The notes under the pieces: generated by a model
Seen by the model: the letters and a program-made list of their open reading frames with translations, nothing else
What the model was told of the DNA's origin: nothing
The model's database searches: none
In this document: piece by piece, positions 16,779 through 26,575 of the stretch
Layout of the letters: each line of letters starts with the position of its first letter
Numbering within the stretch: the first letter of the stretch is position 1
Made by a program: the position numbers and the translations under genes
Source of the DNA: Ferrimonas marina
GTDB taxonomy: Bacteria > Pseudomonadota > Gammaproteobacteria > Enterobacterales > Shewanellaceae
Reading direction: 5' to 3'
NCBI RefSeq assembly: GCF_900129905.1
Contig: NZ_FQXG01000001.1
Span: forward strand, 372,001-436,000
Length of the DNA: 64,000 bases

Positions 16779-19001
16779 ATGCGCAAAGGCGCAGGGGGAT
16801 GGATAGGGCTGCTGTGGTGTCTGATGGCGCTGTTGGCACGCCCGTCGATGGCCAATGAGCGTTGCCAGGACTGCCACCGGGCCCAATGGCAGGCGTGGCA
16901 GGACTCCCACCATCAACAGGCGATGATGGAAGCCAACAGTGCCAGCGTGCTCGGCCAGTTTGATGGCCAGACCCTGGACCAGCAGGGCTTTGCCGCTCGG
17001 CTGTATCAACAGCAGGACCAGTACTTTGCGCTGCTCAGTGATGGCCGCGGCCAGAGCCAGGTCTACCGGATCCTCTATACCTTCGGCGTCTACCCCTTGC
17101 AGCAGTACCTGGTGGCGCTGCCCGGTGGGCGGTTGCAGCTGATCCCTTTTGCCTGGGATGCCCGTCCCAGCGAGCAGGGTGGCCAGCGCTGGTTTCTGCT
17201 TCATCCCGAACAGGGGCCTGCAGATCCCTTCTACTGGACCAACCCGGGGCAGAACTGGAACAGCACCTGCGCTGACTGTCATGTCACCGGCTTTACCAAG
17301 GGCTACGATCCCGGCAAGCACAGTTTTGACAGTCAGTACCAGGCTTTGGGGGTTACCTGTGAGGCCTGCCATGGCGATACCAGTGAGCACCAGCGCTGGG
17401 CAAGGCAAGACAGCGAGTCACGGCAAGCGGGTGACGCAAAGCTGGCCCGCAACCTGGCCAAGCCGGTGAGTCATTGGCAATGGCAACAGGGCAGGGCGAC
17501 CGCCAGCGCCATCAACCCCTCGGATCAGGTGCTGGTCTGCGCTCAATGCCACAGCCGTCGCCGTCAGGTGGCCGATGTGTCTACGGCAGAATATGACTTT
17601 CATCGCGCCTACCGGCTGAACCGGATCAGCCCAGCGCTCTATTATGCCGATGGTCAGGTGCGGGACGAGAACTACGTGGTCGGCTCCTTTATGCTGTCGC
17701 GGATGCATCAGCAGGGGGTGGTGTGCAGCCACTGTCATCAGCCTCACAGCACCGAGCTGAAGCTGCCCGAGCCACAGTTGTGCCTGCAGTGTCACCAGCA
17801 AGGGGACTATGACAGCCCGGCCCATCACCACCATCCCGCCGGCAGTGCCGGAGCCCAGTGCACTGGCTGTCATATGCCAAAAACCACCTACATGCAGGTG
17901 GATGACCGGCGCGATCACAGCCTTCAAATCCCCAACCCGGTGCAAGCCGCCCAACTGGGCACGCCGGATCCCTGCACCCGCTGCCACATCGAGCAAACGC
18001 CCCAGTGGGCGGCCAGTCAATCCAAGCGCTGGTGGCCATCCCTGGCTCCGTCGCCCTATGCCGAACTGTTTGATCAGGCGCGCCGGCAACGACCGGAGGC
18101 CGGCGACCCGCTGGCACTGTTCGCTCAGGACGCCAATCACCCCGTTATGCAGCGAGCTGCAGTACTGAGCCGCCTGGCAGCGTATCCCGGGGTGAACAGC
18201 GCCTTTGCCATCAAGCGGGCCATGCAAACTGGAGAGCCCTTGTTGGTGGACGCGGCAATCGAAGCCAGCAGCGGCTTTCACGCCGAGGACCGGTGGCGCC
18301 TGCTGGCCCCGGTGCTGGCGGCAGGCAATGACAGGCAACAGGCTGCGGCCGCCCAGAGCCTGTTGCCGGTCTTCGCCCAGCTCACCGCGCAGCAGCAACG
18401 CACCTTGGCACCGGCGTTGAACCGACTGGAGACGGAGCTGAGCTACCAGCTGGACCGAGGGGCGGGGATGACCTTGATGGGGGATCTGGTTCAGGCCAAA
18501 GGCGACATGGACCAGGCGCAGAGCTGGTATCAACGGGCTATCGAGCGCGAGCCGGGCTTCGAGGTGAGCTATCTGCACCTGGCGGAATTGCAGCGCGCAC
18601 AGGGTAGTGAGGCCAAGGCGCTGAACACCCTGACACAGGGACGAAAGGCCCAGCCCAAGGGCGCCAGCCTGGCCCACGCCCATGGCCTGGCGCTGATCCG
18701 AGCCGGGCAAGGAAGTGCAGCGCTGTCGGCGTTACGTGACGCGGTGGCATTGGCACCGCAAAGCGGCCGGTATCGCTACGTCTACGGATTGGCACTGGAG
18801 CCGGAGAGCCCGAAACTGGCCTACCGGTCATTGCAGGAGGGCTTTGTCGTTACAGGCCAGCCCAGGCTGCTCTACAGCGCCTGCGAGATTGCCCTTCGTA
18901 ACCGGCTTAGCGAAGCCAAGGTATGCCTGTTTCATCTGACTGAGCAGATCGGCACTGAGCCTGTGGCAGAGCTGCAAGCCCGTTATCCCTTCTCAGGCTA
19001 A
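16779..19001 (+). CDS. Periplasmic octahaem cytochrome c with C-terminal TPR repeats
   Basis: A signal peptide (residues 1 to about 25, ending SMAN) leads a protein of about 740 residues. Eight CxxCH haem sites occur: CQDCH, CADCH, CEACH, CAQCH, CSHCH, CLQCH, CTGCH and CTRCH, all in the first 410 residues. The rest is helical, with HEAT-like and then TPR-like repeats (about residues 560-700). It probably carries electrons in periplasmic respiration; the spacing does not match nitrite reductase NrfA or hydroxylamine oxidoreductase as I know them, and no partner gene is adjacent. ATG 16779 has AAGGA at 16767-16771; TTG 16773 is an alternative. Confidence 0.82.
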   Translation: MRKGAGGWIGLLWCLMALLARPSMANERCQDCHRAQWQAWQDSHHQQAMMEANSASVLGQFDGQTLDQQGFAARLYQQQDQYFALLSDGRGQSQVYRILYTFGVYPLQQYLVALPGGRLQLIPFAWDARPSEQGGQRWFLLHPEQGPADPFYWTNPGQNWNSTCADCHVTGFTKGYDPGKHSFDSQYQALGVTCEACHGDTSEHQRWARQDSESRQAGDAKLARNLAKPVSHWQWQQGRATASAINPSDQVLVCAQCHSRRRQVADVSTAEYDFHRAYRLNRISPALYYADGQVRDENYVVGSFMLSRMHQQGVVCSHCHQPHSTELKLPEPQLCLQCHQQGDYDSPAHHHHPAGSAGAQCTGCHMPKTTYMQVDDRRDHSLQIPNPVQAAQLGTPDPCTRCHIEQTPQWAASQSKRWWPSLAPSPYAELFDQARRQRPEAGDPLALFAQDANHPVMQRAAVLSRLAAYPGVNSAFAIKRAMQTGEPLLVDAAIEASSGFHAEDRWRLLAPVLAAGNDRQQAAAAQSLLPVFAQLTAQQQRTLAPALNRLETELSYQLDRGAGMTLMGDLVQAKGDMDQAQSWYQRAIEREPGFEVSYLHLAELQRAQGSEAKALNTLTQGRKAQPKGASLAHAHGLALIRAGQGSAALSALRDAVALAPQSGRYRYVYGLALEPESPKLAYRSLQEGFVVTGQPRLLYSACEIALRNRLSEAKVCLFHLTEQIGTEPVAELQARYPFSG

Positions 19002-19023
19002 TAGGCAGCTGATAGGTAAAAAG

Positions 19024-19059
19024 AAAACGCGCCACTGTGTGTCACAGTGGGCGCGTTTT
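19024..19059. terminator. Bidirectional terminator between convergent genes
   Basis: AAAACGCGCC and ACTGTG pair with CACAGT and GGGCGCGTTTT around a short TGT loop. It serves the cytochrome gene and the convergent sulfatase gene. Confidence 0.9.
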
Positions 19060-19070
19060 GATTTCCTGCC

Positions 19071-20624
19071 TTAATGGTTGGCGCCGCTTTGCAACGATTC
19101 CATCACCTGATCGAGTGAGAAGCTGGCGGCCTTCTGCCTGGGGGGGTATTCCTGGAAGGTCTTAAGGAATTCCCCGACGTACTCCTGGGCCGGCACCAGC
19201 AGGTAGACACGGTCGATCATCCAGTCGTAGTAAGTGTTGGAGGTGATCAGTCCCTGCTCGTAGGGATCACGGCGAAGGTTGATGATGATCGGCACCCGCA
19301 GAGGTACGAAGGGCTCCATCCATACCCGCAGAGTGCCCGGTGACTTCTGCTCCATAAAGATCAGCTTCCAGTCGCGGTAACGCAGCGCGGTGAGGTCACC
19401 GTCATCGGAGAAGTAGAAGATCTCGTTGCGGGGGCTGTCGGTGTTGCCGGGATCCTTGAGATGCTCGCGCAGGTCATAGCCATCCAGGTGGATCTTGTAG
19501 TCCCGGCCCAGGGCGGAGGAGCGATAGCCATCAAGCAGATCGGCCTTGATGTCCTCCTTGCCGGCGATAGCGGCAAAGGTGGGCAGCCAGTCCATATGGT
19601 GGACCACGGCGTTACTGACCGAGCCGGCAGGGATCTGCCCGGGCCAGCGCACCATGGCGGGTACCCGCCAGCCGCCTTCCCAGTTGGAGTTCTTTTCCCC
19701 CCGGAAGGGGCTGGAGGCGGCATCGGGCCAGGTGTTCTTGTGGGGGCCGTTGTCAGTGGAGTAGAACACCACGGTGTTGTCGGCGATCTCCAACTCATCC
19801 AGCAGATCGAGGAACAGACCGATGTGGCGGTCGTGTTCCACCATGCCATCGGAGTACTCATCCTGGCCTGAAATGCCCCTGTTCTCCGCCTTCACATGGG
19901 TGCGGAAGTGCATCCGGGTGGCGTTCCACCAGACAAACCAGGGGGTGCCGGCTTCGGTGTGCTTGCGGATAAAGTTCAGCGCCGCCTCTGCGGTCTCGTC
20001 GTCCACCGTCTCCATCCGTTTGCGGGTCAGGGGGCCGGTGTCTTCCACCTTGCCGTCTGCGTAGCTGTGCAGCACGCCACGGGGGCCGTACTTCTGCTTG
20101 AAGGCGGGATCCTTGGGGTAATCCTCGTTCTCCGGTTCCTCTTCGGCATTGAGGTGGTAGAGGTTGCCGAGAAACTCATCGAAGCCGTGATTGGTGGGCA
20201 GGTGGGTGTCCTGATCCCCCAGGTGGTTCTTACCAAACTGGCCGGTGGCGTAGCCCTGGTCTTTGAGGATCACCGCGATGGTGGGGTCCTCCACCATCAT
20301 CCCCTCTTTGGCCCCGGGCAGGCCCACCTTGGACAGGCCGGTGCGGAATACGCTCTGGCCGGTGATAAAGGAGGAGCGGCCCGCGGTGCAGCTCTGTTCA
20401 CCGTAGTAGTCGGTAAACAGCACCCCCTCGTTGGCGATGCGGTCGATGTTGGGGGTCTGGTAGCCCATCATGCCGCGACTGTAGGCGCTGATGTTGGACT
20501 GGCCAATATCGTCACCCCAGACCACCAGGATATTGGGCTTGTCGGCGGCCAGGGCGACGCCGGGCAGCAGGGTAAGTGCCAAGGCTGCCCACCGAACCAG
20601 TGGGTGCCGCACGCGAGCTATCAT
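19071..20624 (-). CDS. Exported arylsulfatase-family sulfatase
   Basis: A 517-residue type I sulfatase. A signal peptide runs to about residue 27 (GVALA). NILVVWGDDIGQ supplies metal-binding aspartates, and the signature CTAGR starts at Cys79, the cysteine normally oxidised to formylglycine. DNGPHKNTWPD and the GGWRVPAMVRWPG region complete the fold. The modifying enzyme (FGE or anSME) is not in this window. The substrate is unknown: algal sulfated glycans are a reasonable guess, but no polysaccharide lyase is adjacent. The start is set by AGGAG before ATG 20624. A HAD phosphatase gene lies 53 bases upstream on the same strand. Confidence 0.87.
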   Translation of the reverse strand: MIARVRHPLVRWAALALTLLPGVALAADKPNILVVWGDDIGQSNISAYSRGMMGYQTPNIDRIANEGVLFTDYYGEQSCTAGRSSFITGQSVFRTGLSKVGLPGAKEGMMVEDPTIAVILKDQGYATGQFGKNHLGDQDTHLPTNHGFDEFLGNLYHLNAEEEPENEDYPKDPAFKQKYGPRGVLHSYADGKVEDTGPLTRKRMETVDDETAEAALNFIRKHTEAGTPWFVWWNATRMHFRTHVKAENRGISGQDEYSDGMVEHDRHIGLFLDLLDELEIADNTVVFYSTDNGPHKNTWPDAASSPFRGEKNSNWEGGWRVPAMVRWPGQIPAGSVSNAVVHHMDWLPTFAAIAGKEDIKADLLDGYRSSALGRDYKIHLDGYDLREHLKDPGNTDSPRNEIFYFSDDGDLTALRYRDWKLIFMEQKSPGTLRVWMEPFVPLRVPIIINLRRDPYEQGLITSNTYYDWMIDRVYLLVPAQEYVGEFLKTFQEYPPRQKAASFSLDQVMESLQSGANH

Positions 20625-20677
20625 GGTGACTCTCCTTAGTAGGTTATGGTTACACCGACCCACGCAATGCGGCGTGT

Positions 20678-21649
20678 TCAGCGCTGCGGAAAGATGCGGT
20701 TCCAATCCTGTTTCATGCTGACCAGCAACCAGCCCCGATCTGCGGCCTCACCCAGGCCACGGTTGAGCCTGCCGACGCCGGAGTTCTTGTCGTAGGCCCA
20801 CTCCCGCTGGTCATCGTCGTGATGGATCAGGATAGAGAGGCTGGGGCCCTGGCGGGCACTGGTCCACTCCAGCATCTCGAAATCGCCATCGGAGTTGCCC
20901 ACCGCCAACAGCGGACGACGGCCGATGTGCTGGTGGATCCCCACAGGCTTGCCGGGACCGTCGTTGATAAACCAGAGCTGAGGGACTTTCTCAAGGAAGG
21001 GCTGACCATTGTTGGAGCGGTACTTGGCCTGGACGCTGCTGCCCACCACCTGTTCTGGCGGGATGCCGTAGACCGGCTCAGAGAAGGTTCGGATAAAACC
21101 GGTGCCACCGCCGGAGACGATGAAGGTCTTAAAGCCCTGGCTGCGCAGGTACTCCAGCAGCTCCAGCATCGGCTGATAGACCATGTCGGTGTAGGCACGT
21201 CCGGTGGTGGGGTGGCGGGCCACTGCCAGCCAGTGGGTGACCACCTCGGAAAACTGATCGGTATTGAGGTCGCCATGGGCGGTCAGGGCAAGATCCAGCA
21301 GGGTTTCCTTCTTCATCGCCTTGATGCTGGGAATGTCGTGCTCGATCACGGCCTTGAAGCTGGTTTGCTCGGCCCAGTCCGGGTGGTCGGGGGCCATCTC
21401 GCGGATCCGGTCGAAGGCGAACAGGCCCTGGAAGTAGAAGGGCTGCTCAGCCCAGAGTGTACCGTCGTTGTCGAACACGGCGATGCGCTCACTGGCTTTG
21501 ACGAAATCCTCATGCTCCGGATCGGTGACCCGCTGGACAAAATCCATGATCACCTTTCGATTTTCGGTGTCGCGCCAGGAGGGCAGGGGATCGCCCAGGA
21601 CCGCGGTGCTCGCGATCAGGGCAAAGATCAGACACAGGATCCGTTGCAT
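20678..21649 (-). CDS. Exported HAD-family phosphatase
   Basis: A 323-residue protein with a short signal peptide (to about residue 20). Motif I is FDNDGTLW near residue 50, motif II FIVSGGGTGF, and motif IV GNSDGDFEML. This is a HAD superfamily phosphatase related to the PSP-like class. Being periplasmic, it may act on phosphorylated small molecules outside the cytoplasm. It precedes the sulfatase gene in one probable operon, hinting at joint release of phosphate and sulfate. Specificity cannot be inferred. Confidence 0.75.
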   Translation of the reverse strand: MQRILCLIFALIASTAVLGDPLPSWRDTENRKVIMDFVQRVTDPEHEDFVKASERIAVFDNDGTLWAEQPFYFQGLFAFDRIREMAPDHPDWAEQTSFKAVIEHDIPSIKAMKKETLLDLALTAHGDLNTDQFSEVVTHWLAVARHPTTGRAYTDMVYQPMLELLEYLRSQGFKTFIVSGGGTGFIRTFSEPVYGIPPEQVVGSSVQAKYRSNNGQPFLEKVPQLWFINDGPGKPVGIHQHIGRRPLLAVGNSDGDFEMLEWTSARQGPSLSILIHHDDDQREWAYDKNSGVGRLNRGLGEAADRGWLLVSMKQDWNRIFPQR

Positions 21650-21717
21650 AGCCACATCGTCCTTCAGGGTGTGGCAAAAAGTGTAGATGATCCTGACCGC
21701 AGTCGTTTTGACGATAC

Positions 21718-21742
21718 AAAAAAGGCCCCTGATGGGGCCCTT
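21718..21742 (-). terminator. Terminator after potD
   Basis: On the minus strand, GGCCCC-ATCA-GGGGCC followed by six T residues. Confidence 0.85.
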
Positions 21743-21767
21743 GATGGTTTGTGTTCGTTGGTGCTGA

Positions 21768-22808
21768 TTAGCGTCCGGTACGCAGTCGCTGCCAGTAGCG
21801 GTCGTACAGCTCAATCGCTTCACCCACATCGGATTGGAACTCGCCCGCTTCGATGATCTCCGCTGGCGGGAACACCATGGGGTTGTTGGCGAAGTCCTCG
21901 TCCAGCAAGCCCTTGGCGGTCTTGTTAGGGGTCGGGTAGCCGATCTCCTCACACACCTTGGCGGCGATCTCCGGACGCAGCAGGAAGTCGATCAGTTTGT
22001 GGGCGGCTTCGGTGTTCTTGGCACCGGCGGGGATCGCCAGGTTGTCCATCCAGAAGATCGCGCCCTCTTTGGGGTAGATCATGCTGATGGCAGGGTCCTC
22101 TTTCTGGGCCTCGAAAGCCGAGCCGTTCCAGATCATCCCCAGTACGGTATCGCCGGAGATAAACGGCGCGCCGGGGTTGTCGGAATTGAAGGTCAGGGCG
22201 TTGGGCATCAGTTTCTTGAGCAGCTCGTAGGCCTGCTCAATCTCTTTCGGATCGGTGCTGTTGGAGGAGTGGCCGTTGATCCGCAGCGCCATATGAAACA
22301 CCTCGCGGGTGTCGTTCATCAGCATCAGCTCGCCGCGCCATTGGCTGTCCCACAGATCCGCCCAGCTGGTGATGCTGTCCGGGTCGACCTCGTCGGTGTT
22401 GATGCCGATGCCGGTGGCACCCCAGATGTAGGGCAGCGAGTAGGTGTTGCCCGGGTCGTACTCCTTGTCCATCAGGGCGGGATCCAGGTGACCGAGGTTG
22501 CTGAGCTTGGACTTATCCAGCGGTTGCAGCATCTTCTCTTCCGCCATCTTGGCGATGTAGTAGGTGCTGGGCACCACGATGTCGTAGCCCTCGGAGCCGG
22601 TCAGCTTCAGCTTGGCGTACATCGCCTCGTTGGAGTCGTAGGTGGTGTAGATCACCTTGATACCGGTCTCCTTCTCAAACTCCTGCAGCAGGCCGTCGGG
22701 GATGTATTCGGACCAGTTGTAGAAGTACACCACGTCATCCTGGGCGGAAACGAGTCCGGGAAGGGCCACCAGCAGGGTGGCGATCAAGCGTTTGGTCAGT
22801 GTTTTCAT
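21768..22808 (-). CDS. potD: Spermidine/putrescine-binding periplasmic protein
   Basis: A 346-residue substrate-binding protein of the polyamine ABC transporter. The signal peptide ends around LVSAQ (residue 22), followed by VVYFYNWSEYIPDGLLQEFEKE, typical of PotD/PotF. It is the last gene of potABCD. Gene order and the single binding protein favour the spermidine-preferring type, though putrescine preference cannot be excluded. A terminator follows. Confidence 0.92.
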   Translation of the reverse strand: MKTLTKRLIATLLVALPGLVSAQDDVVYFYNWSEYIPDGLLQEFEKETGIKVIYTTYDSNEAMYAKLKLTGSEGYDIVVPSTYYIAKMAEEKMLQPLDKSKLSNLGHLDPALMDKEYDPGNTYSLPYIWGATGIGINTDEVDPDSITSWADLWDSQWRGELMLMNDTREVFHMALRINGHSSNSTDPKEIEQAYELLKKLMPNALTFNSDNPGAPFISGDTVLGMIWNGSAFEAQKEDPAISMIYPKEGAIFWMDNLAIPAGAKNTEAAHKLIDFLLRPEIAAKVCEEIGYPTPNKTAKGLLDEDFANNPMVFPPAEIIEAGEFQSDVGEAIELYDRYWQRLRTGR

Positions 22809-22836
22809 CACATCACCTGTTATTGAGTCCGGGCGG

Positions 22837-23613
22837 TCAGCCCGGCTGTTTCTGTTTAAGCAGTACCTGTGACAGCAGCACAAGCACCAGGGAAAGCAGC
22901 AGCATCAGGGTGGCCAGGGCATTGACCGCCGGGGTTACCCCCACCTTGACCATGGAGAACACCTTCAGCGGCAGGATCTCGTAGGTTGGCCCGGTGACGA
23001 AGGAGCTGATGATCACGTCATCCAGCGACAGGGTGAAGCTGAGCAGCCAGCCCGCCAGCACCGCCGGCAGGGCCATCGGTAGCAGGATCTGGCGCAGGAT
23101 CCGCCACTCGCTGGCGCCCAGGTCGCGGGCGGCCTCGATCACCGTGCGGTCAAAGCCGGATAAGCGGCTGTAGACGCTGACTACCACGAAGGGCAGGCAG
23201 AAGGTGATGTGGGCGGCCAGCAGCGACCAGAAGCCCAGACTGACGCCCAGGGCGACGAACAGCGCCAGCAGCGAGACCGCCATGACGATGTCCGGCGAGG
23301 TCATCACCACAAACAGCATGCCGTTAAGCGCCAGCTTGCCGCGGAAGCGATAGCGAAACAGCGCCACGGCGGCCAGGGTGCCGATCAGGGTCGCCAGGGT
23401 GGCGGACAGGGTGGCGATGGTCAGGGAGTTGACCGCCGCCTCCATCAGCCCGGCGTTGCTCCACATGGAGTCGTACCACTTGGTGGTGAAACCGCCCCAG
23501 CGGATGCCGCTGCGGGTGGTGTTGAAGCCGTTTACCACCAGCACCACGATGGGCAGGTAGAGGTAGAAGAACAGGGCGGCCATAAAGCCGATCTTGCCGA
23601 TGCGGGAGATCAT
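22837..23613 (-). CDS. potC: Polyamine ABC transporter permease PotC
   Basis: An inner-membrane permease of 258 residues with six predicted helices. The EAA loop (EAARDLGASEWRILRQILLPMALP) near residue 170 contacts the ATPase. ATG 23613 overlaps the potB stop (ATGA) and has GGGAGG upstream. Partner of PotB. Confidence 0.94.
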   Translation of the reverse strand: MISRIGKIGFMAALFFYLYLPIVVLVVNGFNTTRSGIRWGGFTTKWYDSMWSNAGLMEAAVNSLTIATLSATLATLIGTLAAVALFRYRFRGKLALNGMLFVVMTSPDIVMAVSLLALFVALGVSLGFWSLLAAHITFCLPFVVVSVYSRLSGFDRTVIEAARDLGASEWRILRQILLPMALPAVLAGWLLSFTLSLDDVIISSFVTGPTYEILPLKVFSMVKVGVTPAVNALATLMLLLSLVLVLLSQVLLKQKQPG

Positions 23614-24464
23614 GCCAGCTTTCCTCCCTGCATGGCCTTTAGGGCCCGTTGATAGGCCCACAGCATGATCGCCAGCATGGCGATCAGGGTCACCGACAGC
23701 GCCGCACCGAAGGGCCAGTTCCGGGCCACCAGGATCTGGTCACGGATGATGTTGCCGATCAGCAGGTTACTGGCACCGCCGAGCAGATCGGAGATGTAGA
23801 ACATGCCCAGGGCCGGCAGGAACACCAGCAGGCAACCGGAGATCACCCCCGGCAGGGTCAGCGGCCAGATTACGGTGCGGAAGGTGCGCAGCTTGCCGGC
23901 ACCCAGATCCTTGGCCGCTTCAAGATAGCTGCCGGGCAGCTTCTCGATACTGGAGTAGAGCGGCAGGATCATAAAGGGCAGCAGGATATAAACCAGGGCT
24001 AGGATCACCGCCGCCTCGCTGTAGAGCAGGCGCATGGGCGAGTCGATGATCCCCAGCTCCAGCAGGGTCTTGTTAACCAGGCCGCGGTTGCCGAGGATCA
24101 CCTTCATGGCGTAGGTGCGGATCAGCGAGTTGGTCCAGAACGGTACGATGATCAGAAACAGCAGCACCGCCTGGGTACGACGCCTTGTGTGGGCGATTAT
24201 CCAGGCGGCGGGGTAGCCGATCAGCAGGCAGATCAGGGTGGCCAGGCCCGCCAGGTAGAGCGAGTGCAGCAACACCTCGGCGTAGAGCGGGTCGAGCAGG
24301 CGCACGTAGCTGGAGAGATCAAACTCCGGCCGAACCAGCTCGCGGGTGTCCGGCGTGAGGAAGGAGACCGCCAGCACCATCAGGTTGGGGAACAGCACGA
24401 AGATCACCAGCCAGGTGGTGAGCAGACCGATGCTGAACCACTTCAGTCCATGGTTAGCCTTCAT
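23610..24464 (-). CDS. potB: Polyamine ABC transporter permease PotB
   Basis: An inner-membrane permease of 284 residues. The EAA loop reads [17 protein letters not shown]. It starts within the last 11 bases of potA and overlaps potC by four bases, showing tight coupling of the operon. Confidence 0.94.
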   Translation of the reverse strand: MKANHGLKWFSIGLLTTWLVIFVLFPNLMVLAVSFLTPDTRELVRPEFDLSSYVRLLDPLYAEVLLHSLYLAGLATLICLLIGYPAAWIIAHTRRRTQAVLLFLIIVPFWTNSLIRTYAMKVILGNRGLVNKTLLELGIIDSPMRLLYSEAAVILALVYILLPFMILPLYSSIEKLPGSYLEAAKDLGAGKLRTFRTVIWPLTLPGVISGCLLVFLPALGMFYISDLLGGASNLLIGNIIRDQILVARNWPFGAALSVTLIAMLAIMLWAYQRALKAMQGGKLA

Positions 24465-25560
24465 AGGGCAGCACCACCTCCCAGCTGGGCACCCAGGTGA
24501 TCGCCACCCGCTGGCCCAGGCTGTGGTCGAAATCCGGGTCGTCCTCGTCGAAGAACTCGCTGATCTGCAGCTGCTTGCCGCTGTCCAGCTCGATCAGCGA
24601 GTCCAGGGTCATGCCCTTGTAGTTGCGTTCCAGCACGGTGCCAATGAGCCCCGCCTCGCTGTCGCCGTTATTGAGCTCCTTGAGCCGCATATCCTCGGGA
24701 CGCAGCAGCACGTGCACCCGGTCGCCAGGCTGCAGCTCCAGCTTGCTGTGGATCTCAAAGCTCTGGCTCTCGATGCGGGCGCGGTAGCGATGGTTGCCCA
24801 GGCTCGACTCGATGTCGGCATCGAAGCGGTTGGACTCGCCGATAAAGTTGGCAACAAACAGGTTGGCCGGGCTTTCGTAGATCTCCCGCGGTGTACCCTG
24901 TTGCTGGATGCGACCGTCGTCCATCACCACGATGCGGTCGGACATGGACAGCGCCTCTTCCTGGTCGTGGGTGACGAAGACAAAGGTGATGCCCAGTTGG
25001 CGCTGTAGCCGCTTCAGCTCGATCTGCATCTGCTTGCGCAGCTTGTAATCCAAGGCGCTGAGGCTTTCATCCAGCAGCAATACCTTGGGCTTGTTGACCA
25101 CTGCCCGGGCGATGGCGACCCGCTGCTGCTGGCCGCCAGAGAGCTCGGCAGGCTTGCGCTGCTCGTAGCCGGACAGCTGCACCAATCCCAGCATCTCGGT
25201 GATCCTGTCCTGGATCTCACGCTCCTCCAGGCCCTGGGTGCGCAGGCCGAAGGCGATGTTGTCGTACACCGTCATATGGGGGAAGAGGGCGTAGCTTTGG
25301 AACACGGTGTTGACGTGGCGCTTCTCCGCCGGCACCTGGGTGATCACCTGGTTCTGCAGCAGCAGATCACCGGCGTCGAGCTGTTCCAGTCCGGCAATGA
25401 TACGCAGCACCGTGGTTTTGCCGCAACCGGAGGGCCCCAGCAGGGTAACGAATTCGCCGTCGGCGATGGTCAGGTCAAACTGACTCAGGATGCGCTTGTT
25501 GCCGTAGCTTTTATCGACGCCCTGTAGGCGGATCACGGCATTCTGGGTGTCTTCATTCAT
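24454..25560 (-). CDS. potA: Polyamine ABC transporter ATP-binding protein
   Basis: A 368-residue ATPase. Walker A is GPSGCGKTT near residue 45, the signature is LSGGQQQR, and Walker B is [12 protein letters not shown], where PotA usually has DEP. A C-terminal TOBE-type regulatory domain covers the last 120 residues. The start [12 protein letters not shown] at 25560 was chosen from homology; longer in-frame starts would add an unlikely 55-residue tail. First gene of potABCD. Confidence 0.94.
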   Translation of the reverse strand: MNEDTQNAVIRLQGVDKSYGNKRILSQFDLTIADGEFVTLLGPSGCGKTTVLRIIAGLEQLDAGDLLLQNQVITQVPAEKRHVNTVFQSYALFPHMTVYDNIAFGLRTQGLEEREIQDRITEMLGLVQLSGYEQRKPAELSGGQQQRVAIARAVVNKPKVLLLDESLSALDYKLRKQMQIELKRLQRQLGITFVFVTHDQEEALSMSDRIVVMDDGRIQQQGTPREIYESPANLFVANFIGESNRFDADIESSLGNHRYRARIESQSFEIHSKLELQPGDRVHVLLRPEDMRLKELNNGDSEAGLIGTVLERNYKGMTLDSLIELDSGKQLQISEFFDEDDPDFDHSLGQRVAITWVPSWEVVLPYEG

Positions 25561-25871
25561 TCTTTGGTATCGACCTGTTCGGCCCATTTTGAAGCCAATG
25601 TGAGTGCGGTGAATTCTACTCGCATGGCATTGCTTTACATAGTTTTTTGCCTTCATGTCGGCCGCATCATGCAGCCCGAAAGCGAAATTGTGGCGCAGAT
25701 CAACACCGCGCAGGCCGTTGAACAAGTTTAGCGAGAGTCTGCGCCCTTGGCCGACGAAATCCTGTCTGAACCTGTCGCTCTAAGTCACGGTCGTGTCTGA
25801 CCATTTTGTCCCTGTGCCAAGCAAGCTATAATGCGCCATTGCTTTTGATGTCTTGGATTGAATAGAACTAC
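25561..25871. other. Divergent intergenic region potA / membrane-protein gene
   Basis: 311 bases without a credible gene. It must hold the leftward potABCD promoter, which I could not place, and the rightward promoter described separately. Confidence 0.6.
25804..25832 (+). promoter_or_regulatory. Sigma-70 promoter for the three-gene operon at 25872
   Basis: TTTTGT at 25804-25809, a 17-base spacer and a perfect TATAAT at 25827-25832. The implied leader is about 33 bases. Confidence 0.5.
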
Positions 25872-26573
25872 ATGCAACGCACCGATCTGGTCTCCGTTTT
25901 AAAAGAGGCGTGGCAACTGACCCGTCAAGGTTTACAACCCGTGCTGGGCGCTTTCCTGGCGGCCATGGCCGTGGCCCTGCTGGTCACCTGGCTGGGACTG
26001 ACCCTGGTGGCGTCCTGGTGGGACCTGGACCTGAACGACAGTGAATCGCTGATGGAGGCGATGCAGCCGCTGCAGTTGCTGTTGCTGGCGGTCATGGCAC
26101 CCTTCGAGGCGGGACTTGCCTACCTGGGCTGGCGCCGAGCTACCGGTCAGGAGGCTCGCATCGGCATGGTGTTCAACGCCTGGTCGCTGGCGGCGCCGCT
26201 GGTGCTGATCGCTTTGGTGTCCAGCGTACTGGCCAACCTGGGTCTGTTCCTGCTGATCCTGCCTGGGATCTACGTGATGGCCGTGCTGAGCCAGGCCAAC
26301 CTCTACTACCTGTTCCACCGCGGCTCGCCGATTAAGGCGATGATTGAGTCCGCCAAGGTGGTGCATAAGCACCTGCTGCTGGTGCTGCCGTTCTACGTGG
26401 TGATGTCACTGTTGCTGCTGGTCTCCCTGGTCCCCATGGGCCTGGGCCTGGTGATCACCATCCCGCTGTTCTTCTATGGTAAAGGGGTGCTGTTTAGAGA
26501 GCTGTTCCCCGAGTTGTCGCCGGCCGAAGAGACCCAGGCGCCGAGTCAAAGCGGTGAAAGCTTCGAGGCGTAA
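25872..26573 (+). CDS. Conserved inner-membrane protein
   Basis: 233 residues with about five to six hydrophobic segments: residues 20-45, 60-85, 95-130, 150-165 and 170-205. The helix-breaking LLILPGIYVMAVLSQANLYYLF stretch recalls the YciC/UPF0259-type membrane proteins, but I cannot assign it firmly. No catalytic motif is visible. It is separated by two bases from the next gene and probably forms an operon with bax and the DUF2987 gene. Confidence 0.7.
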   Translation: MQRTDLVSVLKEAWQLTRQGLQPVLGAFLAAMAVALLVTWLGLTLVASWWDLDLNDSESLMEAMQPLQLLLLAVMAPFEAGLAYLGWRRATGQEARIGMVFNAWSLAAPLVLIALVSSVLANLGLFLLILPGIYVMAVLSQANLYYLFHRGSPIKAMIESAKVVHKHLLLVLPFYVVMSLLLLVSLVPMGLGLVITIPLFFYGKGVLFRELFPELSPAEETQAPSQSGESFEA

Positions 26574-26575
26574 CC

